Assembly (NCBI RefSeq): GCF_025566965.1
Contig: NZ_JAOQJL010000017.1
Span: 14,202 to 78,201, forward strand
Length of the DNA: 64,000 nucleotides
Reading direction: 5' to 3'
Source: Blautia_A ammoniilytica
GTDB lineage: Bacteria > Bacillota > Clostridia > Lachnospirales > Lachnospiraceae
The translations under genes were made by a program, and so were the position numbers. Shown piece after piece: positions 8,451 to 15,443 of this stretch (the stretch's first letter is position 1; every line of letters begins with the position of its first letter). Under the pieces are notes generated by a model. That model did no database searches and was not told the origin of the DNA. It saw only the letters and a list, made by a program, of their open reading frames with translations.

Positions 8451-10913
8451 ATGATTAACAAGCAGTTTGAGAAAGAGGCCTTCAAGAAGAGTGTACGAGA
8501 TAATGTAAAATTTCTCTATCGCAAAAGGCTGGAGGAAGCTACCCAGGAGCAGCTTTTCCAGGCTGTATGCTACACTGTGAAAGATGTTATCATTGATAAT
8601 TGGCTGGAGTCACAGAACGCATTTGAGGAGCAGGATCCGAAGATCGTTTATTACATGTCCATGGAGTTTTTGATGGGCCGTGCCCTGGGGAACAACCTGA
8701 TTAACCTTGGCGCTTACGGGGAAGTAAAGGAAGCCCTGGAGGAGTTAGGACTTGATCTGAATGTTCTTGAGGACCAGGAGCCTGATCCGGCACTGGGCAA
8801 TGGCGGTCTGGGAAGACTTGCAGCATGTTTCCTGGATTCTCTGGCAACTCTTGGTTATTGTGCTTATGGATGCGGTATCCGTTATCGTTATGGTATGTTC
8901 AAGCAGGAGATCAGGGACGGTTATCAGGTAGAGGTACCGGATAACTGGCTTGTAAATGGTTATCCATTCGAGCTTCGCCGTCCGGAGTATGCAAAGGAAG
9001 TGCATTTTGGCGGTTATGTACGTGTAGAATATGATCCTGCAACAGGACAGAATAAATTTATCCATGAAGGCTATCAGGCAGTCAAGGCGATTCCTTATGA
9101 TATGCCTATCGTGGGATACAAGAATGATCTGGTGAATACCCTTCGTATCTGGGATGCAGCTGCGATTGAGGAATTTGGGTTTGATTCTTTTGACAAGGGT
9201 GATTATAAGAAAGCAGTAGAGCAGGAGAACCTGGCAAAGGATATTGTAAATGTACTTTATCCCAATGATAACAAAATGTCAGGAAAAGAGCTTCGTCTGA
9301 AACAGCAGTACTTCTTTGTTTCTGCAAGTATTCAGGAAGCAATCTCAAAATATAAAAAGAAACATAATGACATTCGGAAGCTGCATGAAAAGGTTGTATT
9401 CCAGATGAATGATACACATCCTACCATGGCAGTTGCCGAGCTGATGCGTATCCTCATTGACCAGGAAGGCCTTGGCTGGGATGAAGCATGGGCAGTAACC
9501 ACCAAATGTGTTGCTTATACCAACCATACCATTATGTCTGAGGCTTTGGAGAAATGGCCTATCGAGCTGTTCTCAAGACTGCTTCCACGTGTATATCAGA
9601 TGATCGAGGAGATCAACCGTCGTTTTATCATTGAGATTCAGAACAGATATCCGGGCAACTATGAGAAGATCAAGAAAATGGCAATCATTTACGATGGCCA
9701 GGTTAAGATGGCTCATCTTGCCATTGCAGCCGGCTTTTCTGTCAACGGTGTTGCCAAGCTTCATACAGAGATCCTGGAGAAGCAGGAACTGCGTGATTTC
9801 TATGAGATGATGCCTGAAAAATTTAATAATAAAACCAATGGTATCACACAGAGACGTTTCCTCTTCCATGGCAACCAGCTGCTTGCCAACTGGGTAACAG
9901 ACCATATCGGACCAGACTGGATCACAGATCTGTCCCAGATGAAAAAACTGGCTGTTTATGCTGATGATGAGAAAGCACTTCAGGAGTTTATGAATATTAA
10001 ATTCCAGAATAAGCAGCGTCTTGCAAAATACATCCTGGAGCATAATGGCATTGAGGTAGATCCTCATTCCATCTTTGATGTACAGGTTAAGAGACTTCAT
10101 GAGTACAAGAGACAGCTTTTGAACATTCTGCATGTGATCTATCTGTACAATCAGATCAAGACACATCCGGAGATGGATATGTATCCGAGAACCTTTATCT
10201 TTGGCGCAAAAGCTTCTGCAGCTTATGCCCGTGCAAAGAAGATCATTAAGCTGATCAACTCTGTTGCTGATGTGGTCAATAATGATGCATCCATTAACGG
10301 CAAGATCAAGGTTGTATTCATTGAGAATTATCGTGTGTCTAATGCAGAGATGATCTTTGCCGCAGCAGATGTTTCCGAGCAGATTTCTACAGCCAGCAAG
10401 GAAGCTTCCGGTACAGGTAATATGAAATTCATGCTGAACGGTGCTCCTACACTGGGAACTATGGATGGTGCCAATGTGGAGATCGTAGCAGAGGTAGGCG
10501 CTGAGAATGCATTTATCTTTGGTATGAGTTCTGATCAGATCATCAATTATGAGAACAATGGAGGTTATGATCCGGATATGATCTATAATACAGATCCGGA
10601 GATCCGTCAGGTACTGATGCAGCTGATCAATGGTACTTTCTCCAGTGATACAGAGCTGTTCCGTGATATTTATGATTCTCTTTTAAATACAAAGAACAGT
10701 TCCAGACCGGACCAGTATTTCATTCTTGGTGATTTCCGCTCCTATGCAGAGGCACAGAAGAAGGTGGAAGCGACTTATCGTGATGAGAAGAAGTGGGCGA
10801 AGATGGCACTTCTGAATACAGCTCACAGTGGTAAATTCTCTTCAGACAGAACCATCCAGGAGTATGTGGATGATATCTGGCATCTGGACAAAGTTACTGT
10901 AGGCACAAAATAA
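8451..10913 (+). CDS. glgP: Glycogen/starch/maltodextrin phosphorylase
   Basis: A GT35 phosphorylase of 820 residues that releases glucose-1-phosphate from alpha-1,4-glucans using phosphate and pyridoxal phosphate. The PLP Lys is K659 in EASGTGNMKFMLNGA; other family blocks are DPALGNGGLGRLAACFLDSL near residue 105 and VFQMNDTHPTMAVAELMR. The length is typical. Its AGGAGG lies in the last codons of ileS and the ATG follows the ileS stop by a single base, with no terminator or promoter between, so it should be cotranscribed with ileS and sit under isoleucine T-box control. That coupling of glycogen use to amino-acid charging is odd. A terminator follows at 11000. Confidence 0.95.
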   Translation: MINKQFEKEAFKKSVRDNVKFLYRKRLEEATQEQLFQAVCYTVKDVIIDNWLESQNAFEEQDPKIVYYMSMEFLMGRALGNNLINLGAYGEVKEALEELGLDLNVLEDQEPDPALGNGGLGRLAACFLDSLATLGYCAYGCGIRYRYGMFKQEIRDGYQVEVPDNWLVNGYPFELRRPEYAKEVHFGGYVRVEYDPATGQNKFIHEGYQAVKAIPYDMPIVGYKNDLVNTLRIWDAAAIEEFGFDSFDKGDYKKAVEQENLAKDIVNVLYPNDNKMSGKELRLKQQYFFVSASIQEAISKYKKKHNDIRKLHEKVVFQMNDTHPTMAVAELMRILIDQEGLGWDEAWAVTTKCVAYTNHTIMSEALEKWPIELFSRLLPRVYQMIEEINRRFIIEIQNRYPGNYEKIKKMAIIYDGQVKMAHLAIAAGFSVNGVAKLHTEILEKQELRDFYEMMPEKFNNKTNGITQRRFLFHGNQLLANWVTDHIGPDWITDLSQMKKLAVYADDEKALQEFMNIKFQNKQRLAKYILEHNGIEVDPHSIFDVQVKRLHEYKRQLLNILHVIYLYNQIKTHPEMDMYPRTFIFGAKASAAYARAKKIIKLINSVADVVNNDASINGKIKVVFIENYRVSNAEMIFAAADVSEQISTASKEASGTGNMKFMLNGAPTLGTMDGANVEIVAEVGAENAFIFGMSSDQIINYENNGGYDPDMIYNTDPEIRQVLMQLINGTFSSDTELFRDIYDSLLNTKNSSRPDQYFILGDFRSYAEAQKKVEATYRDEKKWAKMALLNTAHSGKFSSDRTIQEYVDDIWHLDKVTVGTK

Positions 10914-10999
10914 TATTTCATGTCTTATCCGGGCAGTGCAGGACATGAACGGGATAGTTATAGAAACTGAATAAGTATAAAAATTGAATTAGTATAAAA

Positions 11000-11050
11000 A
11001 TGGGATACGGTTATCACCAGTCAGTGAAAACCATATCCCATTCTTTTTTT
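11000..11050. terminator. Terminator between glgP and convergent PIG-L gene
   Basis: ATGGGATACGGTT (11000-11012) pairs with AACCATATCCCAT (11029-11041), followed by TTCTTTTTTT; it can serve both converging genes. Just upstream a short tandem repeat (AGTATAAAAATTG/AGTATAAAAATGG) is visible at about 10974-11003. Confidence 0.75.
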
Positions 11051-11051
11051 G

Positions 11052-11795
11052 CTATTTTGGAAGAAATAATTCTCCGGTTGCTGCATTTTTCCAGTATTCA
11101 TAAGGGAACATATGATACATTTTACGGATGGTATTGCGCTGACTTTCGTAGATCATTGCCAGTTTCCGTTTGCGGATGTACAGTTCTTTGTCCATTTCCC
11201 GCAAGCTGTATGGAATCCGGTCATTTACGTAGTAGGTACCAAACCAGTATAATTCAGCCTTGCATCCGGTTTCTTTATATTCTTTTTCAATGATCTGATG
11301 TGTCATCTGATGATGCAGATGGCCATATTCGCCATTTTCATTGTGGGTGGCAACCAGCTGCCAGTCTTTGTAGTTAAGAATCGTTGCCACATCTTTTTCC
11401 ATGGCTGCTCGCCAGTATTTCCAGGAACTGCGTTTGTTGCCAAGTTTATCCGGGTAGGAAAGCATCAGATATTTGCCACCGGCTTCTGTAACCACAGATT
11501 GAAATTCTTTGCTGCGAACCGGGTTGTTGCCACCGGTCATACACACTACCAGATACTTATCATCCAGCAGGTGGCCGCCACCCCAGATCAGCTCATCATC
11601 CGGATGTGCAGAAAACAGGATCTTCGTATAACCGGACAGATCCAATGCATCTAGCTGATCATCTGTAACTGCAGGCAGGTGCATGTATGGGGAAAGAATG
11701 TGCCACCAGTAAATAAGCAGGGATGCGGCTGCCACAGCCAGCAGAGAAAGAAGTGGACGGCCCACTTTTTTGCAGGCCCATTTCATTGTATACAT
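11052..11795 (-). CDS. Membrane-anchored PIG-L (LmbE) family deacetylase
   Basis: A 247-residue member of the PIG-L/LmbE zinc-dependent N-acetylglucosaminyl deacetylase family, which removes acetyl groups from GlcNAc-containing glycolipids or thiol precursors. An N-terminal segment (about residues 13-32) is a signal anchor; the AHPDDE zinc motif is at 63-68, and a second metal-binding His pair is in YGHLHHQ. Being outside or at the membrane face, it more likely acts on cell-envelope glycan than on a cytosolic thiol; the substrate is not identifiable. TAGGAGG precedes the ATG by 6 bases. The gene stands behind the sdpI/sdpR-like pair on the same strand, and may share its transcript (34-bp gap). 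Confidence 0.85.
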   Translation of the reverse strand: MYTMKWACKKVGRPLLSLLAVAAASLLIYWWHILSPYMHLPAVTDDQLDALDLSGYTKILFSAHPDDELIWGGGHLLDDKYLVVCMTGGNNPVRSKEFQSVVTEAGGKYLMLSYPDKLGNKRSSWKYWRAAMEKDVATILNYKDWQLVATHNENGEYGHLHHQMTHQIIEKEYKETGCKAELYWFGTYYVNDRIPYSLREMDKELYIRKRKLAMIYESQRNTIRKMYHMFPYEYWKNAATGELFLPK

Positions 11796-11829
11796 AAAAA
11801 CCTCCTAAGGGCAGAATGTTCAGGGCGGC

Positions 11830-12462
11830 TCAGATCCCTTTTTTGTAGAGTATAAAAGAATAAATACAGGGAATCACAAAAAGCACCATCAGTATGGAAA
11901 AAAGAAGCCAATAGGACTGGACAAAACCGTTAATGATCATAATGATACCGCCAAGGATAAAAATCCAGGAGGCCATGCGGTGGGTACGGTTCCAGTTCTC
12001 TTCACTTGTCAGAGTCCAGGGCAGCCTGATGCCGATTGTAAAATTCTGTTTCACCTTATGCAGATAATTACCTATGACAATAAAGAGAAAGCCAATCATA
12101 AGGCTGACCCAAAGTCCGATATCCAGGTCATATCCCAGATTATAAGAATAAAGGAAAATATTAACGCATATGGAAAGCACAGGGATGATCCAGAAGACCA
12201 TTTTGCCAATGCGGGTATTGATATTTTTTCGTTTGGGATCTGCCAAGGTTGCCAGGGAAACAAAAAGCTGCAGGGCAAGCAGAATCAAAGGAAGCCCAAA
12301 TACTCCAAAAAATTTGCTGCCCCATCCATCGGCTCCATTATTGTTTGAAAAGTGTATGGCGAATTTCTCAGGCAGCTGATTCCATAAAATCAGGCCTGCA
12401 AGTATAGGACTGATAGTAAGAAGGCTTGTAAGTAAAAGAGTTTTTCTGTTATTTCGGATCAT
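11830..12462 (-). CDS. SdpI-family membrane protein (DUF1648)
   Basis: A 210-residue integral membrane protein with about six hydrophobic segments. The N-terminal DUF1648 signature is seen in LPEKFAIHFSNNNGADGWGS and the SdpI signature in FTIGIRLPWTLTSEENWNRTH. In B. subtilis SdpI is an immunity protein against the SdpC toxin and also sequesters its repressor SdpR at the membrane. Here it overlaps the ArsR-type regulator gene by 14 bp, the same pairing as sdpRI, but no sdpC-like toxin gene is nearby, so the pair may respond to a foreign peptide or to envelope stress. GAAAGGAG precedes the ATG. Confidence 0.85.
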   Translation of the reverse strand: MIRNNRKTLLLTSLLTISPILAGLILWNQLPEKFAIHFSNNNGADGWGSKFFGVFGLPLILLALQLFVSLATLADPKRKNINTRIGKMVFWIIPVLSICVNIFLYSYNLGYDLDIGLWVSLMIGFLFIVIGNYLHKVKQNFTIGIRLPWTLTSEENWNRTHRMASWIFILGGIIMIINGFVQSYWLLFSILMVLFVIPCIYSFILYKKGI

Positions 12463-12730
12463 TGTCAGATTCTCCTTTCAGATTCTTCAGCCATAGCAGG
12501 ATTTCATCTACAACTGAAGTATTCAATTCATAATATACATAATTTTTTTCTTTGGCTTCCCATACCAGATCTGCTTTTTTCAAAATGTTCAGATGGTAGG
12601 AGATGGTTGCACCAGTCATGTCAAAATGACTTCCGATTTCTCCTGCTGACATCCGACCGCTTTTCAGAAGCTGTAGGATTTCCCGTCGGACAGGATCGGA
12701 TAGTGCCTTGAAAGTGTTGGCAAAAGACAA
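12449..12730 (-). CDS. ArsR-family repressor, SdpR-like
   Basis: A 93-residue winged-helix protein (FKALSDPVRREILQLL, then helix-turn-helix AGEIGSHFDMTGATISYHLN and wing KNYVYYELN) of the SdpR subgroup; no metal-binding Cys motif of classical ArsR is present. The frame opens at an ATG at 12754, but GGAGGAACAAAA lies inside it and places the start at TTG 12730, which also gives the usual SdpR N-terminus (SFANTFKALSDP). Two 20-bp palindromes flank its promoter and are good candidates for its own operators, so autorepression is likely, relieved when SdpI-type protein captures it. Translationally coupled to the sdpI-like gene. Confidence 0.88.
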   Translation of the reverse strand: MSFANTFKALSDPVRREILQLLKSGRMSAGEIGSHFDMTGATISYHLNILKKADLVWEAKEKNYVYYELNTSVVDEILLWLKNLKGESDNDPK

Positions 12731-12752
12731 TTTTGTTCCTCCTTTTAAAAGC

Positions 12753-12828
12753 ATTTAGAAATATTTCTAAATAGAATATATGATAACTTTATGGAAAAGT
12801 CAAGAACTATTTAGAAAAAAATCTAAAT
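12753..12828 (-). promoter_or_regulatory. Promoter with two palindromic operators for the sdpR/sdpI-like operon
   Basis: On the minus strand TTGACT (12798-12803), a 17-bp spacer and TATATT (12775-12780) form a good sigma-A promoter. A perfect palindrome ATTTAGAAATATTTCTAAAT lies just downstream (12753-12772) and ATTTAGA-N6-TCTAAAT just upstream (12809-12828); centres are 56 bp apart. The shared half-site ATTTAGA suggests one dimeric repressor binding both. Confidence 0.85.
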
Positions 12829-13033
12829 ACCATGACACAGACAGAAAAAATGATTTTACTGCTTCAGTTCTGATACTATAATCGTGTAAAGGAATGAGAA
12901 TTGAAAGAATATACTATATGGAATATATTTACAAAAGGGATGGTATGTTTCATTAATTATTTATGGGGTGGAATGATTTCTAAAAATATATAAATAATAT
13001 ACAAATAATCTGTTAATTACCGAAAAAAACGTG

Positions 13034-13039
13034 TATAAT
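13034..13039 (+). promoter_or_regulatory. Possible -10 box before the beta-CASP hydrolase; rest of the 290-bp gap empty
   Basis: TATAAT at 13034-13039 with a weak TGTTAA 17 bp upstream could start the hydrolase transcript. The remaining AT-rich sequence between 12829 and 13118 shows no open frame or fold I can support. Confidence 0.35.
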
Positions 13040-13118
13040 ATTACATAGTGATACCAGATAGGAAAGGTTAAAGTTGGTGTCAATATAAAATCAGGCAGGA
13101 CATAAAGGGGGCTTGTAT

Positions 13119-14735
13119 ATGAAGATCACATTTATCGGTGCGACCCATGAGGTGACGGGCAGTTGTTATTATCTGGAGGCAGCCGGAAAACGGTTTCTGG
13201 TAGATTATGGGATGGAACAAGGACCAAATTACTATGAGAATCAGGAAATCCCGGTAGCCCCGGGAGAACTGGATTTTGTACTGCTGACACATGCACATAT
13301 GGATCATGCAGGAATGTTGCCTGCATTATATGCAAAAGGCTTTCAGGGACCGATCTATGCAACAGAAGCCACCTGTCATTTGTGTGATATTATGCTTCGT
13401 GATAGTGCACATATCCAGATGTTTGAGGCAGAATGGCGCAATCGTAAGGGACGCCGCCAGGGAAAAGCAGATTTTGTGCCTGTATATACCATGGAAGATG
13501 CACTGGCAGTGCTTAAGAATTTTGTGGGAAGACAATATGGAGAAATTTTCCAGCCGGCTCCCGGGATACGGGTTCGTTTTACAGATGCAGGACATTTGCT
13601 GGGGTCTTCCAGTATTGAAATCTGGATGGAAGAAGATGGAAAAGAAGAAAAAATAGTATTTTCCGGAGATATTGGCAATAAAAACCAACCGCTGATCAAG
13701 GATCCGACATATCTTAAGGAAGCAGATTATGTGGTGATGGAATCCACATATGGAGACAGAAGTCATGGAGAGCGTCCGGAATATGTAAAGCTTCTGGCAG
13801 AGGTGATCCAGGAAACCTTTGACAGAGGCGGTAATCTGGTGATTCCTTCTTTCGCAGTAGGCAGGACTCAGGAAATGCTGTATTTTATTCGGCAGATCAA
13901 GGAGGAAGGCCTTGTTACTGGACATGATAATTTTAAGGTCTATGTGGATAGCCCGCTGGCAAATGAAGCTACTACCATTTTCGGAAAACATTATCATGAC
14001 TGCTTTGATGAGGAAGCTTTGAAATTGGTGCAAAAAGGGATCAATCCTTTAAGCTTCCCAGGTCTTAGGATTTCTGTAACAAGCGATGATTCCAGAGCTA
14101 TCAATTTTGATGAAGACTGCAAGGTGATCATTTCTGCCAGCGGCATGTGTGATGCAGGGCGTATTAAGCACCATCTGAAACATAATCTGTGGCGTGAAGA
14201 GTGTACGATCCTGTTTGTTGGATATCAGGCTGTGGGGACAGCCGGAAGGGCACTGCTGGAAGGGGCGCAGGAGCTGAAGCTTTTCGGTGAGCCGGTTCAT
14301 GTGGCTGCCCATATCCGCCAGATGCCGGGCATCAGCGGTCATGCAGATGTAAATGGACTGATTGACTGGGCGAAAGCTTTTAAACAGAAACCGAAACAAG
14401 TATTCATTACTCATGGAGAGGACAGCGTAACAGAGCTTTTTGCAGGAAGACTGAAGGAAGAACTGGGGTACGATACCATGGCGCCTTTCAGTGGAACCAT
14501 ATATGATCTGAAAGAAAATGCCCTTGTATATGAGGCAAAGGGCATCCGCATTGAGAAAGCATCCAAGTCTCCCAAGGCTTCTAAAGCTGCTCAGGCTTAT
14601 GCGAAGCTGGTTTCTCTTGGACACAGATTGATGTCTGTGATCCGCAAAAATGAAGGAACTCCCAATAAGGATCTGGACAGATTTGCGAGAGATATCCAGT
14701 CATTATGTGATAAATGGGACAGACCGGATCAGTGA
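13119..14735 (+). CDS. Beta-CASP metallo-beta-lactamase fold RNA hydrolase
   Basis: A 538-residue protein of the CPSF73/YSH1-like group, ribonucleases that use two zinc ions. The metal motif HAHMDH spans residues 58-63, with further metal ligands in DAGHLLGSS and SGDIGN, and the beta-CASP insertion follows, with VIPSFAVGRTQEMLY and IISASGMCDAGRIKHH. The C-terminal RMMBL part includes PGISGHADVNGLIDW and a final His (FITHGEDS). Such bacterial proteins are presumed RNA endonucleases or exonucleases, but few have been tested. A TTG at 13113 is in frame, yet AAGGGGG is correctly spaced only for the ATG at 13119. Monogenic; it converges on the TSCPD gene with a shared terminator. Confidence 0.9.
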   Translation: MKITFIGATHEVTGSCYYLEAAGKRFLVDYGMEQGPNYYENQEIPVAPGELDFVLLTHAHMDHAGMLPALYAKGFQGPIYATEATCHLCDIMLRDSAHIQMFEAEWRNRKGRRQGKADFVPVYTMEDALAVLKNFVGRQYGEIFQPAPGIRVRFTDAGHLLGSSSIEIWMEEDGKEEKIVFSGDIGNKNQPLIKDPTYLKEADYVVMESTYGDRSHGERPEYVKLLAEVIQETFDRGGNLVIPSFAVGRTQEMLYFIRQIKEEGLVTGHDNFKVYVDSPLANEATTIFGKHYHDCFDEEALKLVQKGINPLSFPGLRISVTSDDSRAINFDEDCKVIISASGMCDAGRIKHHLKHNLWREECTILFVGYQAVGTAGRALLEGAQELKLFGEPVHVAAHIRQMPGISGHADVNGLIDWAKAFKQKPKQVFITHGEDSVTELFAGRLKEELGYDTMAPFSGTIYDLKENALVYEAKGIRIEKASKSPKASKAAQAYAKLVSLGHRLMSVIRKNEGTPNKDLDRFARDIQSLCDKWDRPDQ

Positions 14736-14743
14736 GATAAAAG

Positions 14744-14791
14744 AAAACCCGCCTGTGGTCTTAGTATTTCATCAGATCACAGACGGGTTTT
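14744..14791. terminator. Bidirectional terminator
   Basis: AAAACCCGCCTGTGGTC pairs with GATCACAGACGGGTTTT between two convergent genes; A-rich on one side and T-rich on the other. Confidence 0.8.
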
Positions 14792-14800
14792 AAGCTGCTT

Positions 14801-15043
14801 TTAGGCAAGTGCCTCTTTTAATGCGAAAGCAAGCTGCTGTGGACATGAAGTTGGTTTTGAACCGCACTTAATATTTTCAAGACGGCTGATCACTTCTTCA
14901 GCGTCCATGCCCTCCACCAATTTTGAAACACCCTGGGTATTTCCAGAGCATCCTCCGATAAAATTTACATTGTGAACCTTTTTATTGTCATCAATTTCAA
15001 ATTCGATGGCCTGTGCACAGACACCTTTTGCTTTATACATCAT
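14801..15043 (-). CDS. TSCPD domain protein (TIGR03905 type)
   Basis: A small protein of 80 residues carrying GGCSGNTQGVSKLVEG and the name-giving PTSCPQQLA near its C-terminus. TSCPD domains also occur at the end of class II ribonucleotide reductases (NrdJ); free-standing copies such as this are common in Clostridia and their role is not established. The two conserved Cys-containing motifs suggest a metal or redox function, which is inference. The frame opens 11 codons upstream at 15076, but GGAGG sits 8 bases before the ATG at 15043, so I use that start (the adjacent ATG at 15040 is also possible). The long 5' leader holds two hairpins. Confidence 0.8.
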   Translation of the reverse strand: MMYKAKGVCAQAIEFEIDDNKKVHNVNFIGGCSGNTQGVSKLVEGMDAEEVISRLENIKCGSKPTSCPQQLAFALKEALA

Positions 15044-15106
15044 GGCTTTATCCTCCTTTTTGCAGTTCAAAAGCATTATGAACTTTTCATTTTGGTATTA
15101 TGTATT

Positions 15107-15158
15107 ATGATTTTGGTGTGAAAACACCAAAATCATGATTGCACGGATTGTTCCGTGC
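15107..15158 (-). promoter_or_regulatory. Two consecutive hairpins in the leader of the TSCPD gene
   Basis: ATGATTTTGGTGT (15107-15119) and ACACCAAAATCAT (15124-15136) are perfect 13-bp arms around GAAA; directly beside it GCACGGA-TTGT-TCCGTGC (15141-15158) forms a second perfect stem. Read on the minus strand they lie 60-115 nt before the start codon. The intergenic space 15044-15298 otherwise shows a TATAAT-like box (minus strand, near 15177) and nothing coding. Confidence 0.5.
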
Positions 15159-15298
15159 TTTTGACACTGTAATCATATTATAGCAGAATCGCTGTAAAAA
15201 TCTATAGGGGATTTGGGAAGAATAAGGAAATAGATTGGGATATGGTAAAATTACAAAAGTATCAATTTGATAATTCGTTCTTAATATGATATTAAAAA

Positions 15299-15378
15299 TT
15301 GCCAGTTTCAGAAAAAAAGACTAATATAAGGAACAGCAAAGGTGCAGTCGTGGTGAAAACCACAGGCTGCGCCTTTTT
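15299..15378 (+). promoter_or_regulatory. Promoter and start-proximal terminator hairpin ahead of the xdh operon
   Basis: TTGCCA (15299-15304), a 17-bp spacer and TAATAT (15322-15327) form a sigma-A promoter. The predicted transcript starts just before a strong hairpin, GGTGCAG...GTGGT-GAAA-ACCAC...CTGCGCC, followed by TTTTTC (to 15378). It is 66 bp from the xdh start, leaving little space for another promoter, so it looks like an attenuator. No purine-riboswitch core was recognised around it. Confidence 0.55.
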
Positions 15379-15443
15379 CGCATTACAAGATTATCGATAA
15401 GATTACCAATTACACGATTATCAAAATGAAAGAGTGATCCACA

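Noticed and set aside
12731..12754. ATG 12754 as start of the SdpR-like repressor
   Set aside because: GGAGG lies inside this extension, and the ATG falls in the operator palindrome; TTG at 12730 gives the family N-terminus.
15220..15443. Purine riboswitch ahead of xdh
   Set aside because: No match to the conserved three-way-junction core of purine riboswitches; only a terminator hairpin near the predicted start.
15200..15443. Sigma-54 (-24/-12) promoter for the xdh operon
   Set aside because: No TGGCAC-N5-TTGC spacing found, and the regulator lacks GAFTGA.
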